Assembly (NCBI GenBank): GCA_002964805.2
Contig: PUDQ02000003.1
Span: 4,216,001-4,280,000 of the forward strand
Direction: 5' to 3'
DNA length: 64,000 nucleotides
Source: Trametes villosa
Taxonomy: Eukaryota; Basidiomycota; Agaricomycetes; Polyporales; Polyporaceae
Under the pieces are notes generated by a model. That model was not told the origin of the DNA, searched no databases, and saw only the letters and a program-made list of their open reading frames with translations. Below, piece by piece: positions 51,544 through 62,887 of this stretch (its first letter is position 1; the number at the start of each line of letters is the position of its first letter). A program made the translations under genes and the position numbers.

Positions 51544-52222
51544 TCACGCTGATCCTCCGACCTCTGTGTATGCGGAAGCGAGTCAGTGAGCGGTTCCACG
51601 CCGTCGATGGCAGTACTTACGTTCTACCATCGCATCGATAGCATCTGGAGTGGCGAGAGAATCAGCACTGTACAAGCTCGCAAACTGCGTCAGAGACGTA
51701 CCGTTGTCTTCCATATCCAAGGATGCAGGCGTGTCGTCATCGCCTATCCTGTTACCGTCATACAGGAATCTACGAGACAAACAAACGAGATCGGGCGGTC
51801 AGCATCTCTGTGCTTCCGAGGTTAACAAGCTTAGCGAAACAAGCTCTCGCGTCCGCTTTGTCCGCGCAGGTAGACAACGCAGATCGACGAGAGCTCCGCT
51901 GATCTGTTCGCTCCGTAGAAGATACGCACCGAATGCTGCCGACGTCCTTGCCGACTTTGTTTGCGTACGCCCCTTGAAGCTTGCTCAGCTTCGTATTTCT
52001 CTTAATCTTGAAGAACACCTCCTCTCCCGTCTGTGTTACGACCTGTGTATATTGCAGATAACGCATCAGTATGTTCCTAGTACTCCTGCAGTGCCGCAGC
52101 GAAAAGCCACCGACGTGCGCACTGCACTCGTTGGGCCAACATACCTTGATGTTGATGGGTGCCGCGGGGTCCTGCTTCGCGTCCGTGTCCTGAGTCGGCG
52201 GGTTCTGCTCGTTGTCGGACAT
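51544..52222 (-). CDS. SUMO (ubiquitin-like modifier precursor)
   Basis: Five exons: 52145-52222, 51930-52042, 51702-51769, 51621-51644, 51544-51563; 100 residues. A small protein conjugated to lysines of nuclear and other targets by the Ubc9 pathway. A flexible N-terminus (MSDNEQNPPTQDTDAKQ) precedes the beta-grasp fold: INIKVVTQTGEEVFFKIKRN, VGKDVGSIRFLYDGNRI, DDDTPASLDMEDNDAIDAMV, EQVGG. The precursor ends GG-SA, so a Ulp-type protease must remove two residues to expose the di-glycine. I see no clear psi-K-x-E site in the N-terminal tail, so chain formation is uncertain. Confidence 0.96.
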
Positions 52223-53749
52223 GTTGGCAAACGACGCGTTGTATAGGTGTTCAGAGGATGGTAGTGAGTGCGGTTCACGAGCAAGACAGGGTCAACGCCT
52301 CAGCGGCGTCCTCGATGGCGTCCCGGGCGTCTGTTTACGTAATGAGCGACTGCTACAGCGTTGGTTACTTTACTAGAACGAGACTAAAGCAAGATAACAG
52401 TGACTGACTTACAGATCTTAACTTTGCTTCAAAACATTTGTAGCTCGGTGTATACCGCCCCGCGTCTCAGATCTCAGCTTTCGCGGTCCTTGCTTCCTCC
52501 CATCCCAGCCATCTGCAGATCTGAATGGCGGTATGCCTCTGATACTCTCTGTATGGCGGTATCATTATGCCTCTGATACTCAATCGTAACGGCGCAAGCG
52601 CCAATCCCCGACTCTTCCGAATTCCCACTTGGATTGAACTGAATTCTGTTCGCGATGTCGAACTTGTGCTCCATGAATGCATGAATGATGGACCTTTCTC
52701 AGCCCACTGTCATAGACAAAAGCCTAACGCGACTGCGAGCTATGAATCTGAGGGGACGGTACGTCGTCTGAGAAGCGCTTTTACCCCGTTCTCATGGCAT
52801 CTGTCTCTCGCTCTCACTAGGTTGGCTCGTACCTCCCGCTCTGACTTGCCCTCGTGCTCTTAGCGCGTCCTTAGCAGCGAAGGCCGTGTACGCAACCCCC
52901 GAGCGCTGCGACCTCCGCCGCAAACACCTCTCCGCCCTACGCCTCTCCCCAGACCCGAGCGCGAACCACCCCCCGCGCCTACACCGAGTCCCTACCCTGT
53001 CACAGGCTCCCCGAGCCCCCGGATATCCCCTCCGAGAAGCGCGAACGAGGCCGACGAGGGCACAGACGCGGGCGACGCGAGCAACGACCTCCAAGTTTTC
53101 GCCCCACCCGTCCCGGACAAAACCCGCCTCTTCCGGAGTCAGGGAACGTTGGTGGATGAGCAGAGCATCGTCAAAATATCCCCAAAGCTGGAGTGAACTT
53201 GCTCTACTCTGGAGGTGGTCCCTTAAATCCCCCACTGTGCGGCTTATCATAGGGCGATCTTCAGGTCCGACTTGTACCTCCATGAGTGCAAGTAGTCCAT
53301 ATTGTGCAATCTCATATAATCACCACCGAGCCTTACTGCAGCAGCAGACCGCTAACGGCGGCGCTGCTGGGCAACATGCGACAGTTCTTAGACGACCAAG
53401 GCCTGATATAGATACTGAACTTCTGCACACATAGCGGGTTGTCCACATCACCCGTCAACGAACGCCAGGCCATGATAACAAGCCCAAGCAAACCGGTGAG
53501 TGGTCTGATCACTAAGTGCCTACCAAAAACAGAGCTGATGAACGCTCATCTGCAGTACTCAGCATCATAGACCTGCGGCGAACGCCTGTCTCTCCGGTGT
53601 CACTCAAATGTGCTCACGGCATTCTGCTTGCCCCAAGTCCTGTTGACTCGTACGAAAGTCGCAACATACAGTCTGCACGCTACCCGGAACAGGCAGACGG
53701 CGTCGGATGATGGTGTCTCGTATATTTGGCACCCGCGCACGGGCCGCCC
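52223..53749. other. Intergenic, uncertain coding content
   Basis: 1.5 kb upstream of SUMO. A minus-strand frame at 52792-53283 is open for 163 codons and its first part looks moderately protein-like, but the rest is Arg-rich and no family is recognised. I do not call it a gene. Confidence 0.4.
52526..52581. repeat. Short tandem duplication
   Basis: TGGCGGTATGCCTCTGATAC plus TC at 52526-52547 is repeated at 52554-52581, the second copy carrying a 6-base insertion. Non-coding. Confidence 0.7.
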
Positions 53750-54049
53750 TCAAGAGTTCGTGTTCCACAGGACCTCGATGATGTAGTTGAGCCTCTGGAA
53801 CTTGAGCTCGCGCTCACGGATTTTGAGGACACGGCCCTCGAAGCTGCGCTCCCACGCCGTGAACCATCGCAGTCTTCAGACTTCGATCCACAGCTCGCCA
53901 CTGCGTCCTCGTACCTTCAGCATCCGGATGCCTCCCAGGATTTCGTTCATAAGAACCACACGTTCGTCACGCGCCTTCATCAGGTTCTCCTGCGCGCCCA
54001 CGACGACCCTGCCCGCGAAGTAGTTCATCGGGAGGAACAGGCACGTCAT
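53750..54049 (-). pseudogene. Fragment of an ABC-C (MRP/Ycf1-type) transporter
   Basis: The minus strand holds two adjoining pieces of one membrane-domain region of full-length multidrug-resistance-associated ABC transporters. The first piece (53915-54049) reads FLPMNYFAGRVVVGAQENLM then KARDERVVLMNEILGGIRML. The second (53750-53845) reads FTAWERSFEGRVLKIRERE then LKFQRLNYIIEVLWN and a stop. In functional relatives these are consecutive and continue into more helices and nucleotide-binding domains, all absent here. A GTACGA donor follows the first piece, but no nearby AG acceptor restores the frame. A short transposed or leftover exon fragment. Confidence 0.7.
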
Positions 54050-54576
54050 TGCGCGAGGACGAGAGCTTCATCGCCTCTGCTAGCACTTGGCAGGTAAGCA
54101 CCTTCGCCTGCACTGCACGCCCGGGCTGCTAATCAATCTCCTCTGCTTGCACGTCTCAGGCACCGGTTCCAACCTTGTCGCGCACTCGATGGCTTGTCTA
54201 TTGCTCCCTCAGACGTTGCGCCCGCCGACACGAGCGTCCCGCTCTGTCGACCGTACGACTTTCTCGCGGCGCGCTTCGTAGTAGATCTGTCTTTTGACAT
54301 CCGTCGTGATGCCCGATATGTCGAACCACCCAGTTGATGTCAAGCCGCAGAAGAGGAAGAGTGCTGTCTATCTGAAGCAGCGCCCTTACCTCTAATGTAC
54401 CAAGGTGGTGTGCTATGCCATTTACCCCCTGAGGCGCCTCGTGTTGCGCAACGCGTCGGGTCCGCAACTGACGAGCAGGGATCCGCGCTCGAAAGCGGCC
54501 CCCGAGTATAAGAGTGCCCGGGGTTGTGAGCGAACCGAGCAAACCCGCGACTGCTGCTGCCACGCTACTCGTCAGA
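54050..54576. other. Intergenic, upstream of the desaturase
   Basis: 527 bases between the ABC fragment and the desaturase start. It contains the desaturase TATA box. No gene recognised. Confidence 0.5.
54507..54514 (+). promoter_or_regulatory. TATA box of the desaturase gene
   Basis: TATAAGAG, 63-70 bases before the ATG at 54577. Confidence 0.55.
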
Positions 54577-56053
54577 ATGGGAGCCCCATCCACCCCTTCC
54601 GAGCATTTTCCCACCATTCGCGGGGTCAAGTGGCCCAACCTCATAGCGATTATACTTACCCATGCCATCGCTCTATACGGCCTTCTCTACGTGTCGCCAA
54701 ATCGCAACACAGCCGTCCTCGCCACCGTCCTCTACTTCATCTCAACACTCGGTGATTTCCTATTCTCTTCTACCACTCATTCGGTGTTCTCATAGTCTCC
54801 TAGGTGTCACAGCGGGCTATCACCGTCTCTGGTCGCACCGGTCCTTCAAAGCCTCCGCTCCGTTGCGGCTCTTCCTTGCCCTCGCAGGCGGCTGCGCCGT
54901 CCAGGGCTCCGCGTACTGGTGGGCGAAGGGCCACCGCTCGCACCACCGCTACATCGACACGGACAAGGACCCGTATAGCGCACAGCGTGGGTTGCTCTTC
55001 ACGCACGTCGGCTGGCTGGTCTTCTACACTGACGTCGCGCCCGGCGGTGGCGTCGATCTCTCGGACCTTCACAAGGACAACATTGTGATGTGGCAGCACC
55101 GCTGGCACGTACCCATCTTCGCCGTGTTCGGCTACTTCCTTCCCGCAGTTCTGCCAGGGCTATTGTGGGGCGACTGGGCAGGCGGGTTGTGTTACTCCGC
55201 GGCACTGCGCATCGCGCTCTGCTACCACGTACGCACCTGACCTTCAGCCCCCTGCCGCGAATAAAGACGCTAACGCACCATACAGAGCATCTGGTGCATC
55301 AACTCGCTGGCGCACACGCTCGGCCACGCGCCGTTCGACGACAAGCACACGCCGCGCGACCACCTCTTCACCGCCCTCGTCACGATGGGCGAGGGCTACC
55401 ACAACTTCCACCACCAGTTCCCGATGGACTACCGGAACGCGTTCCGGTGGTACCAGTACGACCCGACGAAGTGGTTCATCGCCGCGTGCGGCGCGCTGGG
55501 GCTCGCGACCAACCTCCGCACGTTCCCGAGCAACGAGGTGCATAAGGGCCTGTTCACGATGCAGGCGAAGGAGCTGCGCGCGACGCAGGAGAGCTTGGAG
55601 TGGCCGACCCCGGTGGAGAAGCTGCCGATCGTGACTTGGGAGAACTGTGAGCGTGGCGTTTTCAGGTCCTGCGCGAGTCATCGGCGGTGCTAACTCTTGA
55701 GTTGCAGTCCAGGAAGAGTCTAAGAAGCGAGCCCTGCTACTCGTCTCGGGGTTCATCCACGACGTGACGAGCTTCGTCGACGAGCACCCCGGCGACCCGA
55801 AGCTGCTAACCGCGAACACAGGCAAGGACGTCACCGCCTCGTTCTTCGGCGGCGTTTACGACCACTCACATGCCGCACACAACGTACGCTAGCCGTCCTC
55901 CTTATCCTGGTCATCGCTGACATGCGTGGGTTTTAGCTGTTGTCGATGATGAGGGTCGGCATCTTGTCCGGTGGCGTTGAGTGTTTAGGCGAGCAACACT
56001 TCTCGCCATCGGAGCAATATCATATTGGAGTCAAATCGGAGGAGGTTAAGTAG
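54577..56053 (+). CDS. ole1: Acyl-CoA delta-9 desaturase with C-terminal cytochrome b5 (Ole1 type)
   Basis: Five exons: 54577-54751, 54804-55228, 55286-55646, 55708-55883, 55937-56053; 417 residues. It inserts the first double bond into palmitoyl- and stearoyl-CoA in the ER membrane, taking electrons from its own cytochrome b5 domain. Three histidine boxes are visible: HRLWSH (in GYHRLWSHRSF), HRSHH (KGHRSHHRYIDTD) and HNFHH (GEGYHNFHHQFP). Hydrophobic helices lie at IAIILTHAIALYGLLYV and IFAVFGYFLPAVLPGLL. The b5 part has both haem histidines, in VDEHPGD and YDHSHAAHN. The first ATG in frame after the TATA box is used. It is shorter at the N-terminus than yeast Ole1, as usual in basidiomycetes. 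Confidence 0.95.
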
Positions 56054-56503
56054 CAGGCATTCTCGTAGCTTACATCGGCATATAGAGTAGAAGATCTGTC
56101 TAATGCGTAGACGGCATTGCCAGCTTGTTACAGCCTGGCGTGGAAGCGCGGCAGGGGAGGTTACATTCCCCGAAGAGTTTGAGCAAGCTGTCGACGGGGG
56201 GCGAAAGCGCATCCAATGCCGTCTCCAGCTACTTCGCGAGCGAAGGCAGCTCGGTCGCCACGGTGGCATGCGCCGACCGACAGTAGTATGTACGTAATGG
56301 GTGCGAGCGAATGTCACTATGTACAGGATAAGTAGGCGGAATAAGCAGGCGTCACGACGAGGAGAATTCACATCGGAGTGGTGCGCGACGCCGTTAGTAG
56401 TGCTTCACTGGGCCGAGATCAGGCCGCACATTCGCGGGTGCCGACCGGCGATGTCGTTCACGGAACTGCGGTAATCTGAAGTGGAAACGAAGTTATGAGA
56501 CGT
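56054..56503. other. Convergent intergenic spacer
   Basis: 450 bases between the stops of the desaturase (plus) and an F-box gene (minus). Nothing else seen. Confidence 0.55.
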
Positions 56504-58222
56504 TTACAACACAAATGACGGTCTGACGCTGACCTGAATGTCGATGTTGGCGTTCGGGAAGCACTCCCCCAGGTCCTCATACGTGATCCGCTCGACGAAC
56601 GGCGCGAGCCGCGTCAGGAACCGCCCGCGCGCCGCGTAGTAGTTCGCGTGGTGCACGCTATACACGGCCCACCGCAGCTCCTCGAGCTTCGCGCCGCCCT
56701 CCACGCGTTCCTGAAGTGCGTCCGCCATGATCGTCAGGTCGCGGTCGTCCGGCGGTGCGGGGTAGTTGTCTTCCGGTCGCGACGTGTGCCGGATGTGCAC
56801 GGCCCTGAGCTGGGGGCAGCAGAGAACTCCGCCTGCACTCGCGCTGCGCAGGCCCTGCCACATCGCCGTCCAGGTCCCGTTGCCCGTAAGCTCGAGCGTC
56901 TCCAGGAGGGGCAAGCTGGTGAAGACCTCCTCCCACACCGCCGGCAGGACGTGGTACGGGTTCGCTTCCACAACGAGCGCGGTGACGGGCGTCTCGCGGA
57001 AGAGGAGGGCGATGTCATGAAGCGCGTCAGGGACCACGCGTGTCCACGCAAGTTTGAAGCGCACGAAGAGGTCGGTGGAGATTGGAGTGGAGAGTTTGGT
57101 CGACGAGGTTTTGAGCATGCACACGTCCTGCATGAACGAGAGGTGCGTCTTCACGGGGCCCGCGTTCGAAGGGTATCTGGGAAGCACGGCCTCCGCGATA
57201 GGGAGCAAGGGACGGAAGAGCCGTCCGAAATCGTGAGTCTCGACCTGGTCATTGGCATCCTGGACTGCCGGGCGGCTGCGCTGCCGTCGGAGGGCCAGTA
57301 TACGCAAAGAGGCCATGGCGGGAGTCTGGATGCAAGCCATGAACCCGGTTATTAGCCCGCTGGAGTCGTCCTCGATATCCAGCTTGCGCAGGCTCGGGAG
57401 GTTTGCGCACGGCGTTCTTGGCGTGATTAGGCGGGGGATGCTGTCGGCAAGCGAGAAGAGAGAGTGGTCGAGCTGCAGCTCCTCAAGCTGCGAGCAGCGA
57501 TTCAGGGTCTGAATGAGATCGTGGAAGGAGAATGGCCAGGAGCACTGGGAAAACTTGATGGCGCGGAGGTTGGTTATGTTCGAGGGAGAGATCAGGTTAC
57601 AGAGCTCCAACCGCTGCAGCTGCGGATATGAATGTAGGCTGATTTGTGGAGGGCCGAAGACCTCGGGACGATCATAGACGATCGCGGGCCAAATCCGAAG
57701 AACCTCTAGATGGGGTAGACGAATAGAGAGGAGATCGGGGAAGGGGGGTGCATTGGGGTGCATGTGTAGCACTTGCAGGTCGAGGACGCGGACCGAGGAT
57801 ATGTGCGGCTGAAGGTGATCCAGCGCAGCCAATGCCAGCCACTGCTGCTGTATGAGGACTTCGAGGGGGACATTGCCGTGAAGGGAAAGACAAATCTGGA
57901 GAGGAAGGAGGCTGGCTGGCGAGTAGACGGGTATGACGCGCCACAGGGAGGAGACGGAGAGTACGACGGCGCGCCAGTGCTTGCAGACGCGCAGCAGCCT
58001 AGTCCAATGGACGAAGAAAACTTGGCGGCGGTTCGCGAAGATACCAGAATGAACAAATTCGAGGATCACGATGAGAAGTTCATCTGGAAGACGTCCTATG
58101 TGCGAAACGGTCGGGTCAGGTAGATTTGCGAGTTCGTCCAATATGCCACGGCCCGGGATGCCTCCGCTGAAACGTCTCAGACGTTTGAGGACCCCTTTGA
58201 GGGCTGCCAGAACGCGGTGCAA
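56504..58222 (-). CDS. F-box protein
   Basis: Single exon, 572 residues. After an N-terminal stretch (MHRVLAALKGVLKRLRRFSG) comes the F-box at about residues 42-58 (IGRLPDELLIVILEFVH), then WTRLLRVCKHWRAVVLSVSSLWRVIPVYSP and leucine-rich repeats (LQRLELCNLISPSNITNLRA, LPLLETLELTGNGTW). It is a different subgroup from the RFWRELALATPSLWQ copies in the first half of the window. Presumed SCF substrate adaptor; target unknown. Antisense frames across it are shadows. Confidence 0.87.
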   Translation of the reverse strand: MHRVLAALKGVLKRLRRFSGGIPGRGILDELANLPDPTVSHIGRLPDELLIVILEFVHSGIFANRRQVFFVHWTRLLRVCKHWRAVVLSVSSLWRVIPVYSPASLLPLQICLSLHGNVPLEVLIQQQWLALAALDHLQPHISSVRVLDLQVLHMHPNAPPFPDLLSIRLPHLEVLRIWPAIVYDRPEVFGPPQISLHSYPQLQRLELCNLISPSNITNLRAIKFSQCSWPFSFHDLIQTLNRCSQLEELQLDHSLFSLADSIPRLITPRTPCANLPSLRKLDIEDDSSGLITGFMACIQTPAMASLRILALRRQRSRPAVQDANDQVETHDFGRLFRPLLPIAEAVLPRYPSNAGPVKTHLSFMQDVCMLKTSSTKLSTPISTDLFVRFKLAWTRVVPDALHDIALLFRETPVTALVVEANPYHVLPAVWEEVFTSLPLLETLELTGNGTWTAMWQGLRSASAGGVLCCPQLRAVHIRHTSRPEDNYPAPPDDRDLTIMADALQERVEGGAKLEELRWAVYSVHHANYYAARGRFLTRLAPFVERITYEDLGECFPNANIDIQVSVRPSFVL

Positions 58223-59405
58223 TCAGCACTGTTGCATTACTCGACCGTGGAAGAGAGTAGTATTGATAGCATTGCTGCGAGACTCACATTTGGTAGTGTT
58301 GAGTAGGTCGCTGCGCCGACGTGTGTCATCGCGAGCTGTCGGCATACTCAGACTCAAGCTGCGTTCCGCAGGATTTCACTGTGGGCGGGAGCAGGCAAGA
58401 TGAGAGACTTGGGCCGCGTCGTTTGGTTTGATTTCCGAACTAGACGCGTGGGTGGTGATGATAATGATTAGTGGTATATGATGAATCGTTAGTGAACGTT
58501 GATTGAACTGGGTTTATTTACCGATTTACACATCATATCGCGGCAGCACTAACATATCCCAATATGGCAGGTGTTGTATACAGGCGGGTCAACTAGGGCG
58601 AAGTGGAGTATTTCCGCTCTGGCTTTGGTTTATACGTATGGCCCTCCGGGCAAGCCTGGCCACGGCATTTAGCGCTCATCTGGGGCAGTGCGGCGAGGCT
58701 GGCAGTGGCTGGACCGAACGAGGCCAACACGTGATAAATAAGTCCTCGTGGACGCCATCGCTTCGTACGATATACGGTAAAAAGACGTTGTATCAGTATA
58801 CAGTAGGTCAATTACATGTGCGTACTTTGCGACAGTGAACTGTGGTAGACAAGACGAGACGAAGATAGGAGGTGAGACACTTGGACGCGGGGATGTACGG
58901 CGAGGAAGAACGGTCTCGGCGCTGCGGATCAATGACGTCATGGTCTCGATTAAATCCCGAGTCCATTCCGAGAAGGTGCCTGATGTCGTCACTTGGTTTC
59001 GTAGATGTACATATATAGTGCGGGGATGAACCAGTGCACCTCGCCCGCAGTATACAACGGTAAAGATATGGCTCGTTGGAGTCAAGCGCCAATTCCGGTA
59101 TGTTCTGTGTTCGTGGTGCAAAGTATATTAATATAATGATACAGTGATATTCAGACGCAGCAGTATTTTGTGTCAGGAGATAATTCTATTGCGTATCGAG
59201 CGCTACTAGACAAGTACGTGGATCCACAAATCCTATGAAAATGATAATTGAATGAATATTGCAGGGCCCAGGCTGAGTCAGCTTTACGTGACGTGCAAGC
59301 GAGCACGAAGGGGCCTTCAGGAGGCGCAGAATTTCTCACAGGTTCACCGCACGCTCTTCCACGTCGTTTGCTCTCCCAGCTCACATATTCATTCTCCCAT
59401 ACAAT
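58223..59405. other. Intergenic, no supported gene
   Basis: 1.2 kb between the F-box start (minus) and a small plus-strand gene. AT-rich in places; no gene, repeat or RNA recognised. Confidence 0.5.
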
Positions 59406-59781
59406 ATGAACAATCCGAACCCTGCCAACACGGATCCATTTCCTGTACGTACCCTGATGCTGATATATGCTGAGGCACGTTTATTCCTCACACATCATAT
59501 CGTAGGTATCCACGCGCGTGTTTTTCCTAGAGGGCGGCAAGACTAGGCTGGCGACAGTTGAGGGTATTCAACATATGGAGGTAAGGATTTGTGATGACAG
59601 AGACGCACTGCATGCTAATATCCCGCAGGGCCTCGGTTTTGTCATCATGAAGCTCGACGACGCGGAGCCTAACACCAAATCAGTCATGCTGCCGTATGTG
59701 CTGTCCTTTGCTCAGTGCAAGTCTAGAGGCTCAACACGATGACCTTACAGCTTCAGCAGTGTGAACAAGGTTACTAGATAA
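59406..59781 (+). CDS. Hypothetical small protein, four exons
   Basis: Not recognised. Exons 59406-59444, 59506-59580, 59629-59693 and 59751-59781 join at good GT-AG sites into 69 residues: MNNPNPANTDPFP, VSTRVFFLEGGKTRLATVEG, GLGFVIMKLDDAEPNTKSVM and a short end. The middle looks like two beta strands. The last exon might instead splice onward from GTTACT into 59829-60029, giving a longer protein. Evidence is only consistent splicing and composition. Confidence 0.35.
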
Positions 59782-60147
59782 ACACCGTATATCCTCCCGC
59801 ATGGGCTGTACGCGAAGCGGGGTCACCCATGTTCACCTATATCGCACCAGGTCCGGATGTCATGCTATACAATGTTTTGCGTATGTCTGCTGAAGGCATG
59901 TGCGCATGTCTATGGGATGGGACGAGGCATACGTACTGGCTTCGGCATGCTGATCAAGCGTCCGCTTGGCAAGACATGACAAATAGACCTCGTGCCATCA
60001 GCTTGCAGAGCGCCCGCCAACATATATAATCGAGGCCGCGTCAAGGCGTGATTGGAAAGCGACTTCCTATTTTCATCAGCGTTGGGCAGTGCTGACTTGC
60101 TACCACGACCCTCTTGGCAACTTCTCACAAACTATCACTCCTCCAAT

Positions 60148-60791
60148 ATGTCTTTGGCGGCACAATCGTCCACAGGTCACCGGTACGATACAGTATCGGT
60201 TGCTATCGTACGCCCTCAAATCGGCTGGTATGGCCCTCGGTTTGCCGTTTCTCATGTCCCAGCCAGCCCTATCCGACTGGGCGGGCACGTCGACCTCAAA
60301 ATCTTCTACTTCACTCGCACTGCTGGCGGTGCACCGATCGTGGAGCACGCAGTTGACACGACGGTCATGGGGTCTATCTTGGCCATTGAGTCCGCAACGC
60401 CGGACAGCATCGAATTTGTCATCCGGAACGACACCCCTGGCCATCCATTTGCGTACTTGATCGTCCCGCGGAACCCTCGCTTCCTTGCTCCCCTTCCTCT
60501 TCGCGTCCGTCTCGCCCTCGCTCTACTCCGGCCCTTCCTCTATTGTACATACTGGAGGGAGAACAACACATCTCTGGTCGCCGCACTGACCCGGTCTACC
60601 ACCTTGGAGCCTCGGTAAGCTCAGGCCGGTGTCCAACGTGAGGGGCATTCATGTACTCACGAGTAACTATTGACAGCACCGACTTTGCCGGGTTTACCAC
60701 GGCTGCGCCCTCGGATGAGGCGGAGGAGATGGGCTCCACAGCAGCGTGCGCGTCAGAGGAGCTGCACACGGCCTTCTCGGACGGTGTCTAG
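60148..60791 (+). CDS. Hypothetical protein
   Basis: Not recognised. Exons 60148-60614 and 60677-60791 give 193 residues. A TATATAAT box lies at about 60022-60029, roughly 120 bases before the ATG. The N-terminal part has a regular beta-rich look (VSVAIVRPQIGWYGPRFAVS, LGGHVDLKIFYFTRTAGG), the centre has a hydrophobic stretch (LPLRVRLALALLRPFLYCTY) and the last exon is acidic (TAAPSDEAEEMGSTA). No signal peptide. A longer frame upstream (from 60052) lacks promoter support. Confidence 0.5.
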
Positions 60792-61517
60792 GAGCAACGC
60801 GAGGGGCTTCTAGTTATGGATGGAGGTTACGGGGTATGAGGAGGCAAAGATATCAAGGTGAGTTGGAGTGTTCTCGCTGCGAGAGTCGTGTCTGAACACT
60901 CATCATCTGAAAGCCAGCGTTCTTATAGGTTATCGGAACTCGGCGCTACTACAACGGACGCTTCCACACTCGTTCTCTGCATCCGTAGTTCGCGTCAGTT
61001 GATTCTTCTACTCAGTCCTTTATAGCGTGTGCTAGGCAGCTCGGCTCTTGTATACAGCATACTTTCGTTATAATTAGCGCCTTCGCATGCCGTCGAAACC
61101 TGGCAGATGTGTCGTGTGCCTGACCGGTTTCTGAGACGGACCGTGGGAAACAGGCGTCGCCGAGGGCACAAGTCCAGTCCGCCGATGAGAAGTGCTGACA
61201 GTACCGCACAAGACACGCAGTATTTATACCCGTCATTTTGACACGCCTCGCGGATGTAGTACAGTATATAGTACAGTATATATATAGGTAGAAATAGTAC
61301 GTGGGCCGCCGCCAGTACATTCAGAAGCTCTCCGTCAACTCAGACGGTACCACATGCAGGAAATGCACAGTCAAATGTGACCATGCGTACTACACCAACA
61401 CAAAAAACCCATACATACATGATTACACTATAGTACAAGGCGGTACACGGGACAATAACGATGCACTATTCCGGCAGAGAAAGCGCGCGCGACGCCCGAT
61501 TGACCACAGCAGATCCG
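60792..61517. other. Convergent intergenic spacer with AT repeats
   Basis: 726 bases between a plus-strand and a minus-strand stop. At about 61257-61288 there are direct repeats of GTACAGTATATA type. No gene recognised. Confidence 0.5.
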
Positions 61518-62887
61518 TCATACAGCCGCAGACGAAGAGTCGCAGGCCGTGGTGTCGGGTTGGCGAGCGCGATGGTCGACATGCACACAGTCCGCATCCT
61601 CGTCGAGCAAGAAATCGAGTGCATAACACTCTGATATGTCTTCTCGCGAGGCCGGATCGAGGTCCAGCAGCCAGTCGCAAAGCTCTAAATATTCTCGGTC
61701 ATATATAACGCGCTGCACGAAGGTCAGTTGATGCACGTCGCCGGCCGATATAGAACTCACGGTGAGCGGCATCGCCGTCAGGACTGTACGAACCTCTTTC
61801 TCAGAGGTCCTGTCTGCCGCCGACGTTACCGGCGGGAATCGGACTCTCGGCCGGACGCCAAGGACGAACATACCAGGGCGAAGCTTTTCGGCTTGCTTCG
61901 CCAGCGCGTTCGGAAACGGACCTAAGACTTGCTCTAGGAGCGCAAGCCGTAATGCGTCCGTGCTCGACGACCGAAACAGAGGTCCGCCGAGGCTCAGCTC
62001 CGTGAGCACGCAACCTGCGGCGAACGCATCCACCCCGTATGACCAATGGACGCCTATAAACCCGCACGTACGCAGCGCAGAAAGTTAGCACGACATTCAC
62101 TTCGAGGGGGATGAGCGTGCCTATTGTAACTTCAGGGGCTCGATAGCAGTCAGCTCCGACGCGCCCGTGACCCTCCCCGTCTTCGAGAAAGACGGCCTCT
62201 CCCAGATCTATAATGAACAGCTCGACGGATGCCAGCTGCGGCTGTGCAGCACAAACGTTAGTGTATAGCAAAACATAGTACAAGTGAGTACTCACTTTAC
62301 TGACGAACAGGTGGTCGCTGCCCATCCGGCGCACGTTCACCACCTCGGATGATCGCAATACTACATTGTTCGGTTTGAGGTCGGCGTGGACGATATCGAG
62401 TCCGTGCAGAACTACATGCATGGGATCAGCTTGACGCGCAAGAATAGGAACAAGCGGATGGCCTTACAGTGGAGTCCAGCGACCAACTGGAGTGCGATCT
62501 CTCGGAGTTGACGCCTCGGAAGAGGGTACAGCGGCTGCATACGTATGACGTCGAGGAGAGTGAGCCCGCCTAGCTCAAGCGCCATGTACCGCAGTGACCC
62601 ATGCACGCCGCATCCAAACACGCGAGCGAAGAAGCTACGCGCGAGTATGTTAGTTGGCCAGCAGTTCAGCACGGATAGAGGAAGCCGAACTTCATGGCGG
62701 GATCACTGGTCCCCGCTAAGCGGTTGTACATCATCTCCTCCCTCGGGGTGGCATTGTCCTGTTCATCGGGCGGGTTGCGGAGTATCTTGACAGCGACCGG
62801 AAGCCCGGACGCTTTGTCCTTTGCACTATACACCACGCCCGCAACACCCGCGCCGATCTTGCGGACAACTTCATCTAGCTCGAGCAT
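61518..62887 (-). CDS. Atypical LAMMER/CLK-like protein kinase
   Basis: Five exons: 62673-62887, 62468-62634, 62296-62411, 62121-62241, 61518-62053; 384 residues. A CMGC-type Ser/Thr kinase by its layout. The glycine loop is IGAGVAGVVYSAKD, the Lys is in VAVKIL, the catalytic loop is HADLKPNN (Arg of HRD replaced by Ala), the metal motif is DLG instead of DFG, and YRAPEV is present. After that, DALRLALLEQVLGPFP aligns with the CLK signature EHLAMMERILGPLP but has lost LAMMER itself. Sequence before the glycine loop is minimal. The fourth intron (62054-62120) needs a GC donor. Possibly active, possibly regulatory; CLK relatives act on splicing factors, but that is not established here. Confidence 0.78.

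Noticed and set aside
52792..53283. 163-codon minus-strand open frame upstream of SUMO
   Set aside because: The first 60 or so residues look plausible, but the rest is Arg-rich, no family is recognised and no promoter or splice support was found.
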